From Pseudomonas putida (GTDB lineage: Bacteria; Pseudomonadota; Gammaproteobacteria; Pseudomonadales; Pseudomonadaceae): a stretch of DNA of 64,000 nt. The notes beneath the pieces are model-generated. The model saw only the letters and a list, made by a program, of their open reading frames with translations. It searched no databases and had not been told where the DNA came from. Position numbers and translations under genes: made by a program. Positions 27,017-35,603 of this stretch are shown here, one piece after another. The stretch is from positions 20,452 to 84,451 of the forward strand of contig NZ_JANHLD010000006.1 of assembly GCF_028682455.1 (NCBI RefSeq), written 5' to 3'. The number at the start of each line of letters is the position of its first letter. The first letter of the stretch is position 1.

Positions 27017-29338
27017 TTAGCGGGAAGTCGGCTCCAGGCTGGGCTGCGAACCTGCGACGCAAGAGACCATGTACGCACCGTCCTCCTTGCGCACGCCGTG
27101 GATGTCATGCTCGAAACCGGGAAAGCGCAGGTCGTAGTCCTGCAAGGCCTTCAGGTAGGTCAGCAGGGGGCCATCGAGTGGGCCGACGTTCTCGCCGGGC
27201 ATCATCAGGGGGATGCCCGGCGGGTAAGGCACTACGCCGGTGGCGACCACGCGGCCGGCCATTGCATCCAGTCCGACCTCTTCAATGTCACCGCGCACCA
27301 GGTGCTCATACGCCTGCACCGGGCTGAGCGCGGGCTCGGGCAGTGTGGAGAACGCTTGAGACATGCTGTGCGTCGTACGCAGCTCGGCCATGGCGCCGAA
27401 CATGCTGTCGCAGAGCGTGCGCAAGCCCATGTCCTGATAGCGGCCCGAATAGTCGTACACTAGGTCCGGCAGTACCTGCTGCAGGGGCGCGTTGGCATCG
27501 TAGTCGCGCTTGAAATCCAGCAGCGCGTTGACCAGCGTGCCCCATTTGCCCTTGGTGACACCCATGGAGAACAGGAAGAGGATAGTGAAATCTGTGGTCT
27601 TCTCGGCGACGATGCCCTGCCGTGCGAGATAAGCAGTAACCACCGCAGCAGGAATGCCGACCGGCAATAGGCCGTTCTGCCCCATGCCGGGTGTGATGAC
27701 GGACACCTTGATTGGATCCAGCATGCAGTAGCCGTCTTCGATCGCACCGAAGCCGTGCCACGCGGCGTTAGACCTCAATACCCAGCAAGACGCGTCCGTG
27801 GCTAGTTGCTCCGCATCGGCAGCATGGAATGGGCGCGTAACACCACCATTCACTTCGGTCACCAGGTCGGGCTGCCACACGTCGAAGAACCAGTCGCCCT
27901 TGGCGGCGAACTCTGCACTAATGCGAGCCAGCAATTGCCGGAATGCAATCGCCTCGCGGATGGAGTCGCCGGTAAGCGCCGCTCCACCCGGGCCGTCCAT
28001 CATCGCCGCGCTGACGTCGTTAGACGCTATGATGGCGTAGTTCGGCGACGTCGAGGCGTGCATCATGAACGCCTCGTTGAAGCGCGAGTGTTCGATGGGC
28101 CTGCGGCCGTCGCGCACGTGGATCATGGACGCCTGAGACAGGGCCGCCAGCAGCTTGTGGGTGGACTGAGTGGCGAATACCGATGGCCTGTCGCCGACGT
28201 ACTGTGCGGGGTCGCCGTGCATGGCGTAGCGTTCACGGTACAGCGGATTGAAGCGGGCGTAGCCGTACCACGCCTCGTCGAAATGCAGCCGGTCGACGCT
28301 GCCGCCCAATAGTTCCTCCACCCGTGACACGTTGTAGCAAAGCCCGTCATAGGTGGAGTTGGTGATGATCGCGTGGACCGGAGCCGGATCGATGCCCTCT
28401 ACCACCAGCGCATTGTCGGCCACGCTGCGACGGATGGCGGCGGGCGTTAGCCGCTCGGGCGGGATGGGGCCGATCAGCCCGAAGTGGTTGCGCAACGGTA
28501 CAAGGTAAGTAGGAATGGCGCCTGACAGCGTCATGGCGTGCTCTACCGACTTGTGACAATTGCGGTCGCACAGTGCGATCTGACCGCGCGTCACGCTGGC
28601 CATGAGGATGACCCGGTTGGACGTGGACGAGCCGTTGGTCACATAATACGTGCGATGCGCGCCGAACACGCGCGCGGCATAGGCCTCTCCGGCGCCGATC
28701 GGACCGGAATGGTCCAGCAGCGACCCCATCGAGCCCACGGAAATGGACAGGTCGGAGCGGAACAGGTTCTCTCCGAAGAAATCGAAGAACGCACGGCCTG
28801 GTCCCGACTTCAGGAAAGCCGTGCCGCCGGTGTGGCCTGGCGTGTGCCAGGAATATTCGTAGACCTGCGAGAAGCGCGCCAGCGCGCCGAACATGGGCGG
28901 CAGCACGGCTTCGCGATAGCGCTGCATGGCGGCGACGATGCGTCCACCGATGAAGACCGTGGTGTCTTCCAGCAGCCAGATGAAATCGTCCGCCTTCTGC
29001 ATGGCCTGCACCGGCACTTGCGAGGCACTGCTACGGTCGGCCAGCAGAAAGATGGGAACCGTGGCGTTTCGCTCGCGCACGGCATCTAGCACTCCCATGG
29101 CTTGGCCATGGTCTTCGTCGCCATCCAGGTCCCAGTTCAGCAGCAGGCACTGGATCATGGGATCGGACTGGATGACGGCCCGGGCATCGTCGCCCGAGCG
29201 CGCCACCAGCACTTCGACGGCGCGCTGCTCCAGTTCCAGTGCGATGCCGCGCACGGCGCGGCCGGCCGCGGTGGCGTTGTCATAGTCTTCATGCACCAGC
29301 AGGCCCTTCATGCCCAGCCGCCGGGAAAGAGTTGACAT
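27017..29338 (-). CDS. adiA: Biodegradative (acid-type) arginine decarboxylase, AdiA-like
   Basis: A PLP enzyme of fold type I that converts arginine to agmatine and CO2, consuming a proton. The 773 residues cover an N-terminal response-regulator-like wing domain (CLLLNWDLDGDEDHG, VPIFLLADR), the YSWHTPGHTGG entry, the core with DRNCHKSVEHAM, LHFDEAWYGYARFNP and the PLP lysine in ATQSTHKLLAALSQ, and the C-terminal YPPGIPLMMPGE. Arginine specificity is inferred from close resemblance to E. coli AdiA (NCTYDG- and HYAMHG-like stretches). AAGGAG precedes the ATG. It is the third gene of speF-potE-adiA, 30 bp after potE. GC-rich, foreign to the backbone. Confidence 0.85.
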   Translation of the reverse strand: MSTLSRRLGMKGLLVHEDYDNATAAGRAVRGIALELEQRAVEVLVARSGDDARAVIQSDPMIQCLLLNWDLDGDEDHGQAMGVLDAVRERNATVPIFLLADRSSASQVPVQAMQKADDFIWLLEDTTVFIGGRIVAAMQRYREAVLPPMFGALARFSQVYEYSWHTPGHTGGTAFLKSGPGRAFFDFFGENLFRSDLSISVGSMGSLLDHSGPIGAGEAYAARVFGAHRTYYVTNGSSTSNRVILMASVTRGQIALCDRNCHKSVEHAMTLSGAIPTYLVPLRNHFGLIGPIPPERLTPAAIRRSVADNALVVEGIDPAPVHAIITNSTYDGLCYNVSRVEELLGGSVDRLHFDEAWYGYARFNPLYRERYAMHGDPAQYVGDRPSVFATQSTHKLLAALSQASMIHVRDGRRPIEHSRFNEAFMMHASTSPNYAIIASNDVSAAMMDGPGGAALTGDSIREAIAFRQLLARISAEFAAKGDWFFDVWQPDLVTEVNGGVTRPFHAADAEQLATDASCWVLRSNAAWHGFGAIEDGYCMLDPIKVSVITPGMGQNGLLPVGIPAAVVTAYLARQGIVAEKTTDFTILFLFSMGVTKGKWGTLVNALLDFKRDYDANAPLQQVLPDLVYDYSGRYQDMGLRTLCDSMFGAMAELRTTHSMSQAFSTLPEPALSPVQAYEHLVRGDIEEVGLDAMAGRVVATGVVPYPPGIPLMMPGENVGPLDGPLLTYLKALQDYDLRFPGFEHDIHGVRKEDGAYMVSCVAGSQPSLEPTSR

Positions 29339-29368
29339 TTTGTACTCCTTGCTGCGTTGAGGCCGCTG

Positions 29369-30703
29369 TCAGACCGCCTTCTGGTCCTGGTTGCGTACCA
29401 GATCGAACTTGTGGGAAACCGTGCCATAGAGCAGCCAGCCGAAGAAGGTCACCAACGCGCCCCAGAACATGGCCTCCTGGCCCGAGCTGTACAACGCATA
29501 GAAGCTGTACGCATTGCCGACGAAGGCCATGGACAGCGACAGGGAGTACTCGCGCGACCCCGCGCCGTAGGCTTTCATCATGACCGCCAGCGCAGACATG
29601 CTCAGGATGTACGGCACCAGGTTAGTCACCACCGCCAGGTTGACCAGCAAGTTGAACTGCTCGGACAGCGAAGGACTCATGGTCATCATGGCAAGCCCCG
29701 TCTGCACCAACGTCAAGATGATCATGCCGACCACCGGCGTCCCTTTGGCCGTGGCTTTGCCGAATAGGCGCACGAAGTAGCCGACATCTGACGACGACTT
29801 GAATACCTGCGCCACCGTGAACTGCCAGCCCAGCAACGATCCCAAGCAGGCGATGATCATCAGCGCGATCACTACCTGGCCAGCGGCCGGCGACATTATT
29901 CTCGAGAAGGCCAGACCGAAGGGTGCGCTGGATTTGATCAGTTCCGCGTTGGGAATGATGCCGGCGACGACATTGGTCGATGCGATGTAGATGAGCGCCA
30001 CCCCGATGGTGGCCACCAGCACGGCGATGGGCACGGTGCGCTCGGGGTTTTCCACCGCGTCGGCGTTGGCGCAGGCCGACTCCAGACCCAGAAACGACCA
30101 CAGCGTGATTGAGATGGAGGCCGACACGGCGTCTAGCGTACCCATGTTGCGAGGGTTCCAGGCGTCGAGGTAAATCTGCGGATCAAACCAGAACCAGCCG
30201 ATCAGCGAGATGCCGACCACGGGCAGGATGATGCCCCATACCGTGACCGCACCGATTTGGCCGGTGATGCGCGCGCCACCGAAGTTGGGCACGGTGGTCA
30301 GCCACAGCACCGCGATGCTAGCCAGTGACACCGCTACGGGCGACAGCGTCCAGCCGAAGAAGGCCTGCATGTAGCCCACCGCCGTCAGTGCGATGGCAAC
30401 ATTGGCGATCAGCAACGATACGCCGTAGGTGTAGTTGGCCAGAAAGTTGCCCGCCGTGCCGAAGGCGTACTCGGCGTAGCCGCCCATGCCGCCAGCCTTG
30501 CGGTTGAAGCGGCCGCATTTGGCGAAGGCGTAGGCCAGCGCCAGCGACCCCAGCGCGGTCACGATCCAGGAAGTAATGGACAGTGTGCCCACCTCGGCGA
30601 GCTTGGTGGGCAGCAGGATGATGCCCGAGCCCATCATGTTGACCACGGTCAGCAGCGTTAGCTGCATGACCCCCATCTTGTGGACAGTGGCGGCAGTGCT
30701 CAT
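29369..30703 (-). CDS. potE: Putrescine-ornithine antiporter PotE
   Basis: A 444-residue APC-family exchanger with about 12 transmembrane helices. It closely follows E. coli PotE: KMGVMQLTLLTVVNMMGSGI at the N-terminus, GGMGGYAEYAFG, NYTYGVSLLIANVAIA, NFGGARITGQIG, LWSFLGLESACANADAVENP and LLGWQFTVAQVFKSSSD. It imports ornithine in exchange for putrescine made by SpeF, or imports ornithine/exports product to consume protons in acid. The ATG at 30703 overlaps the speF stop (ATGA), so the pair is translationally coupled; the longer open frame upstream is an antisense-like artefact within speF. Confidence 0.9.
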   Translation of the reverse strand: MSTAATVHKMGVMQLTLLTVVNMMGSGIILLPTKLAEVGTLSITSWIVTALGSLALAYAFAKCGRFNRKAGGMGGYAEYAFGTAGNFLANYTYGVSLLIANVAIALTAVGYMQAFFGWTLSPVAVSLASIAVLWLTTVPNFGGARITGQIGAVTVWGIILPVVGISLIGWFWFDPQIYLDAWNPRNMGTLDAVSASISITLWSFLGLESACANADAVENPERTVPIAVLVATIGVALIYIASTNVVAGIIPNAELIKSSAPFGLAFSRIMSPAAGQVVIALMIIACLGSLLGWQFTVAQVFKSSSDVGYFVRLFGKATAKGTPVVGMIILTLVQTGLAMMTMSPSLSEQFNLLVNLAVVTNLVPYILSMSALAVMMKAYGAGSREYSLSLSMAFVGNAYSFYALYSSGQEAMFWGALVTFFGWLLYGTVSHKFDLVRNQDQKAV

Positions 30704-32868
30704 GCGGAGGCTTCCTTCACGACGTAGCCATAGGCGCGGCGCGAACCGTCCGCTTCCCGGTTGAGATAGACGCCCTGTATCTCGGGTTCGAAGCCCGGCA
30801 GCGCGTTGATGCCTGATTCCAACGCCCGGAAGTAGTCCAGCGCCGGGCCTTGCCAGCGTTCGCCGGGCACCACGCATAGGATGCCGGGCGGATACGGCAG
30901 CGCCCCTTCCGCGGCGATGCGTCCGTCGATAGCGCTCAGCGGAACCAGCTCGACCTCGTTGCGCACCAGCGCATCGTTGGCCTCGACGGGCAGCATGGCC
31001 TTGCTGGGGAACTCCGCCTTGCGGAACATGCGCGTCTGCAACTGCTTCATGTCGTGGCCGCGGTAGAAATCGTGCATGCGCTGGCACAGTTGGCGCATGC
31101 CCATGTGGCCGTAGACCTCCGGGTAGGCGGCGCACAGCGAGGGCAGCACCTCGCGCAGCGACGCGTCGTTGTCCACGTGGCGCTCGAACTGCGCGATGTG
31201 GGCAATCAGGTGCTGCAGCTTGCCCGCGGACTCGGACGGCGTAAGCAGGAAGAGGATGGAATACAGGTCCGCCTTTTCGGGAATGATCGCGTTCTCGCGC
31301 AGGTAGCGCGCCAGGATCGAAGCGGGTACGCCAAAGCTGGAATAGGCGTGGGTGTCGCGGTCGATGCCGGGCGTGGTCAGCAGCAGCTTGCACGGATCGA
31401 CGAAATACTGGTTGTCGGCATATCCCTCGAAGCCGTGCCAGTCTGCGGCCGGGTGGAAGCGGAAGAAGCGCAGATCGTCGACGATGACCTCGGTGTCGTG
31501 ATCCGCCCAGGGCTTGTCGTCGATCATCCGGGGGATGAACGGCCGTATCTGCCGGCACGTCTTGAGCAGCAGCTTGCGGGCTTCCACGCCCATCTTCACG
31601 CAATCGCGCCACAACCGGCGGCCGGCCTGGCCGTCGTGCATCTGGGCATTCACGTCCAGCGCCGCGAACATGGGATAGAACGGGCTGGTCGAGGCATGCA
31701 TCATGTAGGCGTTGTTGAAGCGCCGGTGGTCGCAGAAGCGCTGCTGCCCTTCCAGGTGCCTGTCTTTCTTATGGATCTGCGAGGTCTGCGAGAAACCCGC
31801 CTGCTGCTTGTGTACCGACTGCGTGACGATGATGCCGGGGTCGTCCGGCCCCAGTTCGAGCAGCAGCGGCGAGCAGTCCTGCATCATCGGGATGAATTGC
31901 TCGTAGCCTACCCAGGCCGAGTCGAACAGGATGTAGTCGCACAGATGGCCGATGCGGTCGACCACCTGGCGGGCGTTGTAGATGGTGCCGTCGTAGGTGC
32001 CAAGCTGGATCACCGCCAGGCGGAACGGACGCGGCAGGTCGGCGCGCTCGGGCGCGACCTCGCGCACCTGTGCGCGGATGCTCTGCTCGTCGAAGGCGCT
32101 GGCGTCTATACCGCCAATGAAGCCCCAGGCATTGCGCGCCGTCTCCAGGTACACCGGCCGCGCGCCGGACAGCACCAGCGCGCCCATGTGCACGGACTTG
32201 TGGTTGTTGCGGTCGAACAGCACTAGGTCACCGCGCGCAAGCAGCGCGCTGGTGACGACCTTGTTGGACGTCGATGTACCGTTTAGTACGAAATAGGTCT
32301 TGTCGGCGTTGTAGATTCTTGCCGCGTTGCGCTGGGCCTCCAGCGCGGCACCTTCATGGATGAGCAGGTCGCCCAGCTTGACGTCCGCGTTGCACAGGTC
32401 GGACCGGAACAGGGTTTCGCCGTAGAAATCGAAGAACACCCGGCCCAACGGATGGTTGGCGAAGAACTGGCCGCCCTGGTGACCCGGGCAGTCGAATTCG
32501 ACGTAGCCGCGCTGCACGTAGTCTTTCAGCGCCTTGAAGAACGGCGGCAGCAGATTCTCCGTGTACCGCTTGGCCGCATCGGATATCTGACGGCCGAAAT
32601 AATGCCGTCCGCCGTGGCCCAGTTGGATCACGCCGGCTACCCGCAGCAGCAGGTTCTCGGGAAGGGACTCGCCAGGTTGGACTGCGGCGAACAGCGGGAC
32701 GGAAAAACCGGTCTGCTCGATTCGGCTTGCCACCTGGGCCAGCGAGCCCAAGGGGGCAACCGCGGCAGCGATGTCCGTAAAGTCGGTAGAAAAAACATCG
32801 ACTTGCCCATATTCAGTCAGAAACAGGCCGTCAAGCGCTGGATCAACCGCGACTTTAAACAAAGACAT
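30700..32868 (-). CDS. speF: Inducible-type ornithine decarboxylase
   Basis: A 722-residue fold-type-I PLP decarboxylase, ornithine to putrescine plus CO2. Marks: wing domain (1-110), EFDCPGHQGGQFF, VFFDFYGETLFRSDL, DRNNHKSVHMGAL, LFDSAWVGYEQF, and the ornithine-specific PLP lysine context TQSVHKQQAGFSQTSQIH. The ATG at 32868 (MSLFKVAVD) is preferred to 32895. Coupling with potE is the E. coli speF-potE arrangement and argues for the degradative, acid-induced enzyme. A palindrome and a small leader frame lie upstream. The GC-rich codon use agrees with potE and adiA. Confidence 0.88.
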   Translation of the reverse strand: MSLFKVAVDPALDGLFLTEYGQVDVFSTDFTDIAAAVAPLGSLAQVASRIEQTGFSVPLFAAVQPGESLPENLLLRVAGVIQLGHGGRHYFGRQISDAAKRYTENLLPPFFKALKDYVQRGYVEFDCPGHQGGQFFANHPLGRVFFDFYGETLFRSDLCNADVKLGDLLIHEGAALEAQRNAARIYNADKTYFVLNGTSTSNKVVTSALLARGDLVLFDRNNHKSVHMGALVLSGARPVYLETARNAWGFIGGIDASAFDEQSIRAQVREVAPERADLPRPFRLAVIQLGTYDGTIYNARQVVDRIGHLCDYILFDSAWVGYEQFIPMMQDCSPLLLELGPDDPGIIVTQSVHKQQAGFSQTSQIHKKDRHLEGQQRFCDHRRFNNAYMMHASTSPFYPMFAALDVNAQMHDGQAGRRLWRDCVKMGVEARKLLLKTCRQIRPFIPRMIDDKPWADHDTEVIVDDLRFFRFHPAADWHGFEGYADNQYFVDPCKLLLTTPGIDRDTHAYSSFGVPASILARYLRENAIIPEKADLYSILFLLTPSESAGKLQHLIAHIAQFERHVDNDASLREVLPSLCAAYPEVYGHMGMRQLCQRMHDFYRGHDMKQLQTRMFRKAEFPSKAMLPVEANDALVRNEVELVPLSAIDGRIAAEGALPYPPGILCVVPGERWQGPALDYFRALESGINALPGFEPEIQGVYLNREADGSRRAYGYVVKEASA

Positions 32869-32895
32869 CAGATATCCGCCTTTTTCTGCTAACAA

Positions 32896-32955
32896 TCAGG
32901 ATGCATGGTGGAATTGCTCGAGCAAAGCTCCCTCGCAGGAACAATCCGCGAACAT
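32896..32955 (-). CDS. Candidate 19-codon leader frame before speF
   Basis: Reads MFADCSCEGALLEQFHHAS and stops 27 bp before the speF ATG. E. coli speF is controlled by a short leader peptide (speFL) that senses ornithine; this frame is in the right place and size but shows no clear sequence match and has only a weak ribosome site. Confidence 0.25.
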   Translation of the reverse strand: MFADCSCEGALLEQFHHAS

Positions 32956-33001
32956 GGCTTACTTGAAGATGCAAATATAATATAACGACATTAACGTAGA
33001 G

Positions 33002-33021
33002 AAATTGACGGATGTCAATTT
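33002..33021. promoter_or_regulatory. Perfect 20-bp inverted repeat upstream of speF
   Basis: AAATTGAC-GGAT-GTCAATTT. On the minus strand its second half provides a TTGACA -35-like hexamer followed by AT-rich -10 candidates (TTAATG, TATATT), so a repressor bound here would occlude the speF promoter. Confidence 0.5.
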
Positions 33022-33055
33022 ATTAGGGATCTGACCAAGATCCGGTCAAATTGCT

Positions 33056-33270
33056 AGGTGACGGCCATCGTGCTGTGGAACACGGTGTACCTGGAGCGTG
33101 CCACCCAGGGGCTGGTCGAAGCCGGCAAACCGGTGGACGGTGAGCTGCTGCAATACCTGTCGCCGTTGGGCTGGGAGCACATCAACCTGACCGGCGATTA
33201 CGTCTGGCGGCTGAGCCGCAGGCTGGAAGACGGGAAGTTTCGGCCCCTACGGATGCCCGGAAAACCTTAG
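33056..33270 (+). pseudogene. Inverted second tnpA C-terminal remnant
   Basis: The plus-strand copy of the 3' end of tnpA (AIVLWNTVYLERA ... FRPLRMPGKP), identical in protein sequence to the remnant at 25190-25450 over the shared 68 residues. It begins abruptly at 33056 and its stop lies at the inner edge of the right terminal repeat. Confidence 0.8.
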
Positions 33271-33303
33271 CTTACGATTTTTTCCTAATTCTGCGGGCAC
33301 CCC
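33266..33303 (-). repeat. Right terminal inverted repeat (Tn4651 group)
   Basis: Inverse of 25157-25194 with one base changed (CGTAAG for CGTACG). Outside bases TATATC begin the plasmid backbone. Confidence 0.8.
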
Positions 33304-33354
33304 TATATCAGCTCTATTTGCACCGATGACGGGCATTAGTCATGCCTTTTCTAT

Positions 33355-33439
33355 TTGCGTACGTACGTACGTATGGTATCATTCGTTCTGAAGCTTGTCC
33401 TGCTTCCCCGGCGGCTACCGGGTTGAATTTCTCTAGGAG
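33355..33439 (+). promoter_or_regulatory. Promoter with TACGTACG tract and CGGCTA-loop hairpin
   Basis: TTGCGT (33355-33360) and TATCAT (33377-33382), spacer 16 bp, with ACGTACGTACGTA filling the spacer from 33361. The leader forms CCCGG (33407-33411), loop CGGCTA (33412-33417), CCGGG (33418-33422), then CTAGGAG (33433-33439). Confidence 0.65.
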
Positions 33440-33447
33440 TGCTGAAG

Positions 33448-34299
33448 ATGAATCCTGTGCAAATGGGCTTGAGCTTTGATGAAACCGTCGCCGAAGCTGC
33501 TTTCAGTGGTAGCGAGAGCTGGTGCTCGCCTGAATATACCCATGATGCCTATAAGGCGATGCTGGACACTGCGTGTGCCCGTCTGCATGACGTACCCAGC
33601 GAAATCCGTCAGTTTTTCGAGCAGAGCATTGAATCCTGTCTTCAAGCTTTGCAGCAGGAAAAGCGCTGCGGTTCCGACACTTTTCAAGCTGGCTCGTTTT
33701 TGTGGAGATCGGCATTGCCCGTATCCATGGATCAATGGGCGGAATTGTCTTTTCTGGCAGACGCTGGTGGCTTGAATGGATGCCGTTTCAAGCAGCGCCG
33801 CGCACCGCGCTCTCAAACGCTGGGTATCCATGTACCTGGTGTCGGTTCGATAGTCGTGCAGGCCTGGCTGAAAAGCGCTGAACAGCGTTGCTGGTGTGAG
33901 TTCGTTCCGTGGGAATCGAGTTTCTTCCGGGCCAGTTTCCGAGACGTTGTCCACCTGCATAAGCTTGACTCCCACCGTTGGGATGGTGCGGTTTGCCCGG
34001 CTGCTTTCGCGGAGGCCGGCGACAAGGTCCCGTCTGTCCCAACTGTGAAGGTCAATGGCCGACAATTCGTGATTATGGGCGCTTCATATTCACGTGAGTT
34101 TCGGGATAGCCATGGCTGGACGTTCGTTCGGCACTGTGATTGGCCGATGCAAACCTACAGCTATGGGGAGTTGTGCAAGCTGTGGGATGCAGGTGTCCTG
34201 GAGCGAGGAGACTGCCGCGGCTTGATGGCCAAGGTGCAGGGAGAGGTGTGTGTAATGGCCGAGATGGTCATGCTTTACGACGATAAAGTCTTGCCGTAA
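33448..34299 (+). CDS. Hypothetical protein with CGGCTA-hairpin leader
   Basis: A 283-residue soluble protein. The ATG at 33448 lies 8 bases after AGGAG; the GTG inside the ribosome site is not used. It has scattered cysteines and tryptophans but no recognised catalytic motif, no signal peptide and no membrane span. It stands between the transposon insertion and the RPA initiator gene, in a run (33448, 34381, 34647, 35604) that is probably one transcript. The family is not recognised; a replication-accessory or regulatory role is only suggested by position. Confidence 0.5.
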   Translation: MNPVQMGLSFDETVAEAAFSGSESWCSPEYTHDAYKAMLDTACARLHDVPSEIRQFFEQSIESCLQALQQEKRCGSDTFQAGSFLWRSALPVSMDQWAELSFLADAGGLNGCRFKQRRAPRSQTLGIHVPGVGSIVVQAWLKSAEQRCWCEFVPWESSFFRASFRDVVHLHKLDSHRWDGAVCPAAFAEAGDKVPSVPTVKVNGRQFVIMGASYSREFRDSHGWTFVRHCDWPMQTYSYGELCKLWDAGVLERGDCRGLMAKVQGEVCVMAEMVMLYDDKVLP

Positions 34300-34309
34300 G
34301 CAGAGCGAA

Positions 34310-34365
34310 GCCCGGTCGGCGGCTACCGGATCCGGGCTTCTACCAGAAATGAACTCGTCTAGGAG
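34310..34365 (+). promoter_or_regulatory. CGGCTA-loop hairpin in intercistronic leader
   Basis: Outer stem GCCCGG (34310-34315) with CCGGGC (34332-34337), inner CGG/CCG, loop CGGCTA (34320-34325), then CTAGGAG (34359-34365). There is no TACGTACG tract here, so the hairpin acts on an internal gene of a transcript. Confidence 0.6.
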
Positions 34366-34380
34366 CGTCTGGGTTCGGAC

Positions 34381-34647
34381 ATGATAACGACTGCAACCAG
34401 CTACCTCAACCGACCCTATCATGCGAGATGGGAACGTGGCGCACGTTTCTACGAACTGAGGATCCTCGTAGATCTAATCGGTCACACCGTGGCTATGCGC
34501 AGCTGGGGAATCTCAGGGGAGCTTGGTGTCGGTGAAATACGAAACGTGCTGGCCTCGGATGAGGCCTGCACAAAACTGATACTCAGGGTCAGTCGGCAGC
34601 TGCACAAGCGGCGCTATGTACCTGTGTACAATGGCGGGATCGCGTGA
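34381..34647 (+). CDS. Hypothetical small protein upstream of the initiator
   Basis: An 88-residue basic protein (several RHK-rich stretches, RQLHKRRYVPVY near the end). The ATG is 15 bases after AGGAG, a long gap; a CTG at 34369 is the only closer in-frame alternative, so the start is uncertain. Its TGA overlaps the ATG of the initiator gene (34647), which indicates coupling. It is preceded by the intercistronic CGGCTA hairpin. The family is not recognised. Confidence 0.5.
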   Translation: MITTATSYLNRPYHARWERGARFYELRILVDLIGHTVAMRSWGISGELGVGEIRNVLASDEACTKLILRVSRQLHKRRYVPVYNGGIA

Positions 34648-35603
34648 TGATCGAGATGAAGATAGCCGATATGGCAGTGGAAGATGATAAGCCCCTCAAA
34701 AGAGGGCGAAAATCAAACGTAGTCCCCTACGTACAAACAGACATGTTCCAGGCGAACATTGTCGAGTGGCCAGTGAAGGATGACCTGGCCAGCATGGAAT
34801 TTCCGCTGTTCAGCCTGTCGACCAAACCTGATACGAGCGTTCGTGAGTACAGCCAGCCCGGCACCAACAAGCGTGTTCGCATCATTCCGCCCGTGATCGG
34901 TGCCGCCACCGTATTCGATAAAGACCTATTGCTGTTCCTCGGGTCGCAGATCATCGAAGCCCGAAAAGCAGGAATGCCAATTTCCAAGCGGGTTAAGTTC
35001 GATACGTACGATTTTTTGACAGGTACATCCCGGGATCCCGGTGGTAACGCATATTCGAACGTTTTGGACATGCTTCGACGATTAAAAGGTACTCAGCTCG
35101 AAACCAATATCGTTACTGGTGGTCAAGAGCAGACGAAGGGGTTTGGCTGGATCGAAGACTACACCGTCACCAAGACCGCATCTAATGGCAAAGGCGTGTT
35201 GGAATGCGAAGTCGTGCTGTCCGAGTGGATCTACAACGCTTTCCTGCATTTTGAAGTGATGAGCATTGATCGGCGCTACTTTGGGCTGCGGATGCCTCTT
35301 GAGCGGCGGCTATATGAGCTCGCTCGTAAACACTTGGGAAACAAGATGATTTGGGCCGCAGACATTGTTGCACTGCAGCAAAAATGTGGCTCCAAGCAGA
35401 GCCTCACCCACTACAGGGCCGAGATCCGCAAGATCATTCAGCGTGACCTGCTGCCGGACTATCACATGGGTCTGGATACCAGTGTGAAGCCTCATCGAAT
35501 CGTGTTTTACACGCGCGATGAGCAATCGCTCCTCGAGGAGCTGGCGGAAAAAGGGGAAATGGAATGGTTCGCTGCGCTAGAAAAGCGAGGCATGGAGAGT
35601 TGA
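34647..35603 (+). CDS. RPA/TrfA-type replication initiator
   Basis: A 318-residue plasmid initiator resembling the 'replication initiator protein A' family: FDKDLLLFLGSQIIEARKAG, RVKFDTYDFLTGTSRD, LRRLKGTQLETNI, a central FGWIEDYTV strand, LSEWIYNAF, then MPLERRLYELARKHLG and a second winged helix toward the end (HYRAEIRKIIQRDLLPDYHM). Such proteins bind iterons through two winged-helix domains. The iteron array lies at 23126-23410, about 3 kb away once the 8.1-kb insertion is discounted. The ATG overlaps the previous stop. It is a second replication system beside repA. Confidence 0.75.
   Translation: MIEMKIADMAVEDDKPLKRGRKSNVVPYVQTDMFQANIVEWPVKDDLASMEFPLFSLSTKPDTSVREYSQPGTNKRVRIIPPVIGAATVFDKDLLLFLGSQIIEARKAGMPISKRVKFDTYDFLTGTSRDPGGNAYSNVLDMLRRLKGTQLETNIVTGGQEQTKGFGWIEDYTVTKTASNGKGVLECEVVLSEWIYNAFLHFEVMSIDRRYFGLRMPLERRLYELARKHLGNKMIWAADIVALQQKCGSKQSLTHYRAEIRKIIQRDLLPDYHMGLDTSVKPHRIVFYTRDEQSLLEELAEKGEMEWFAALEKRGMES

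Larger units (their letters stand above)
25157..33303. mobile_element. 8.1-kb insertion bounded by Tn4651/Tn5041-type inverted repeats
   Basis: Both ends carry the same 38-bp terminal repeat (25157-25194 and, inverted, 33266-33303, 37 of 38 bases identical), beginning GGGGTGCCCGCAGAATTAGG. Each is joined to the last codons of a Tn3-family tnpA reading inward from the end. No intact transposase or resolvase is inside, so movement would need a helper Tn4651-like transposase. The outside bases (TATTT left, TATAT right) differ at one of five positions, so there is no exact target duplication. Cargo: a chemoreceptor chimera, a porin stub, adiA, potE and speF. The decarboxylase block is visibly richer in GC than the plasmid backbone. 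Confidence 0.75.

Noticed and set aside
31054..32226. Long plus-strand open frame opposite speF, and an extension of potE to 31612 through speF
   Set aside because: Both arise from GC-rich codon bias in speF; speF and potE are recognised with high certainty in their own frames.
25152..33308. Exact 5-bp target duplication for the 8.1-kb element
   Set aside because: The flanks are TATTT and TATAT, one base different; a decayed duplication is possible but not claimed.
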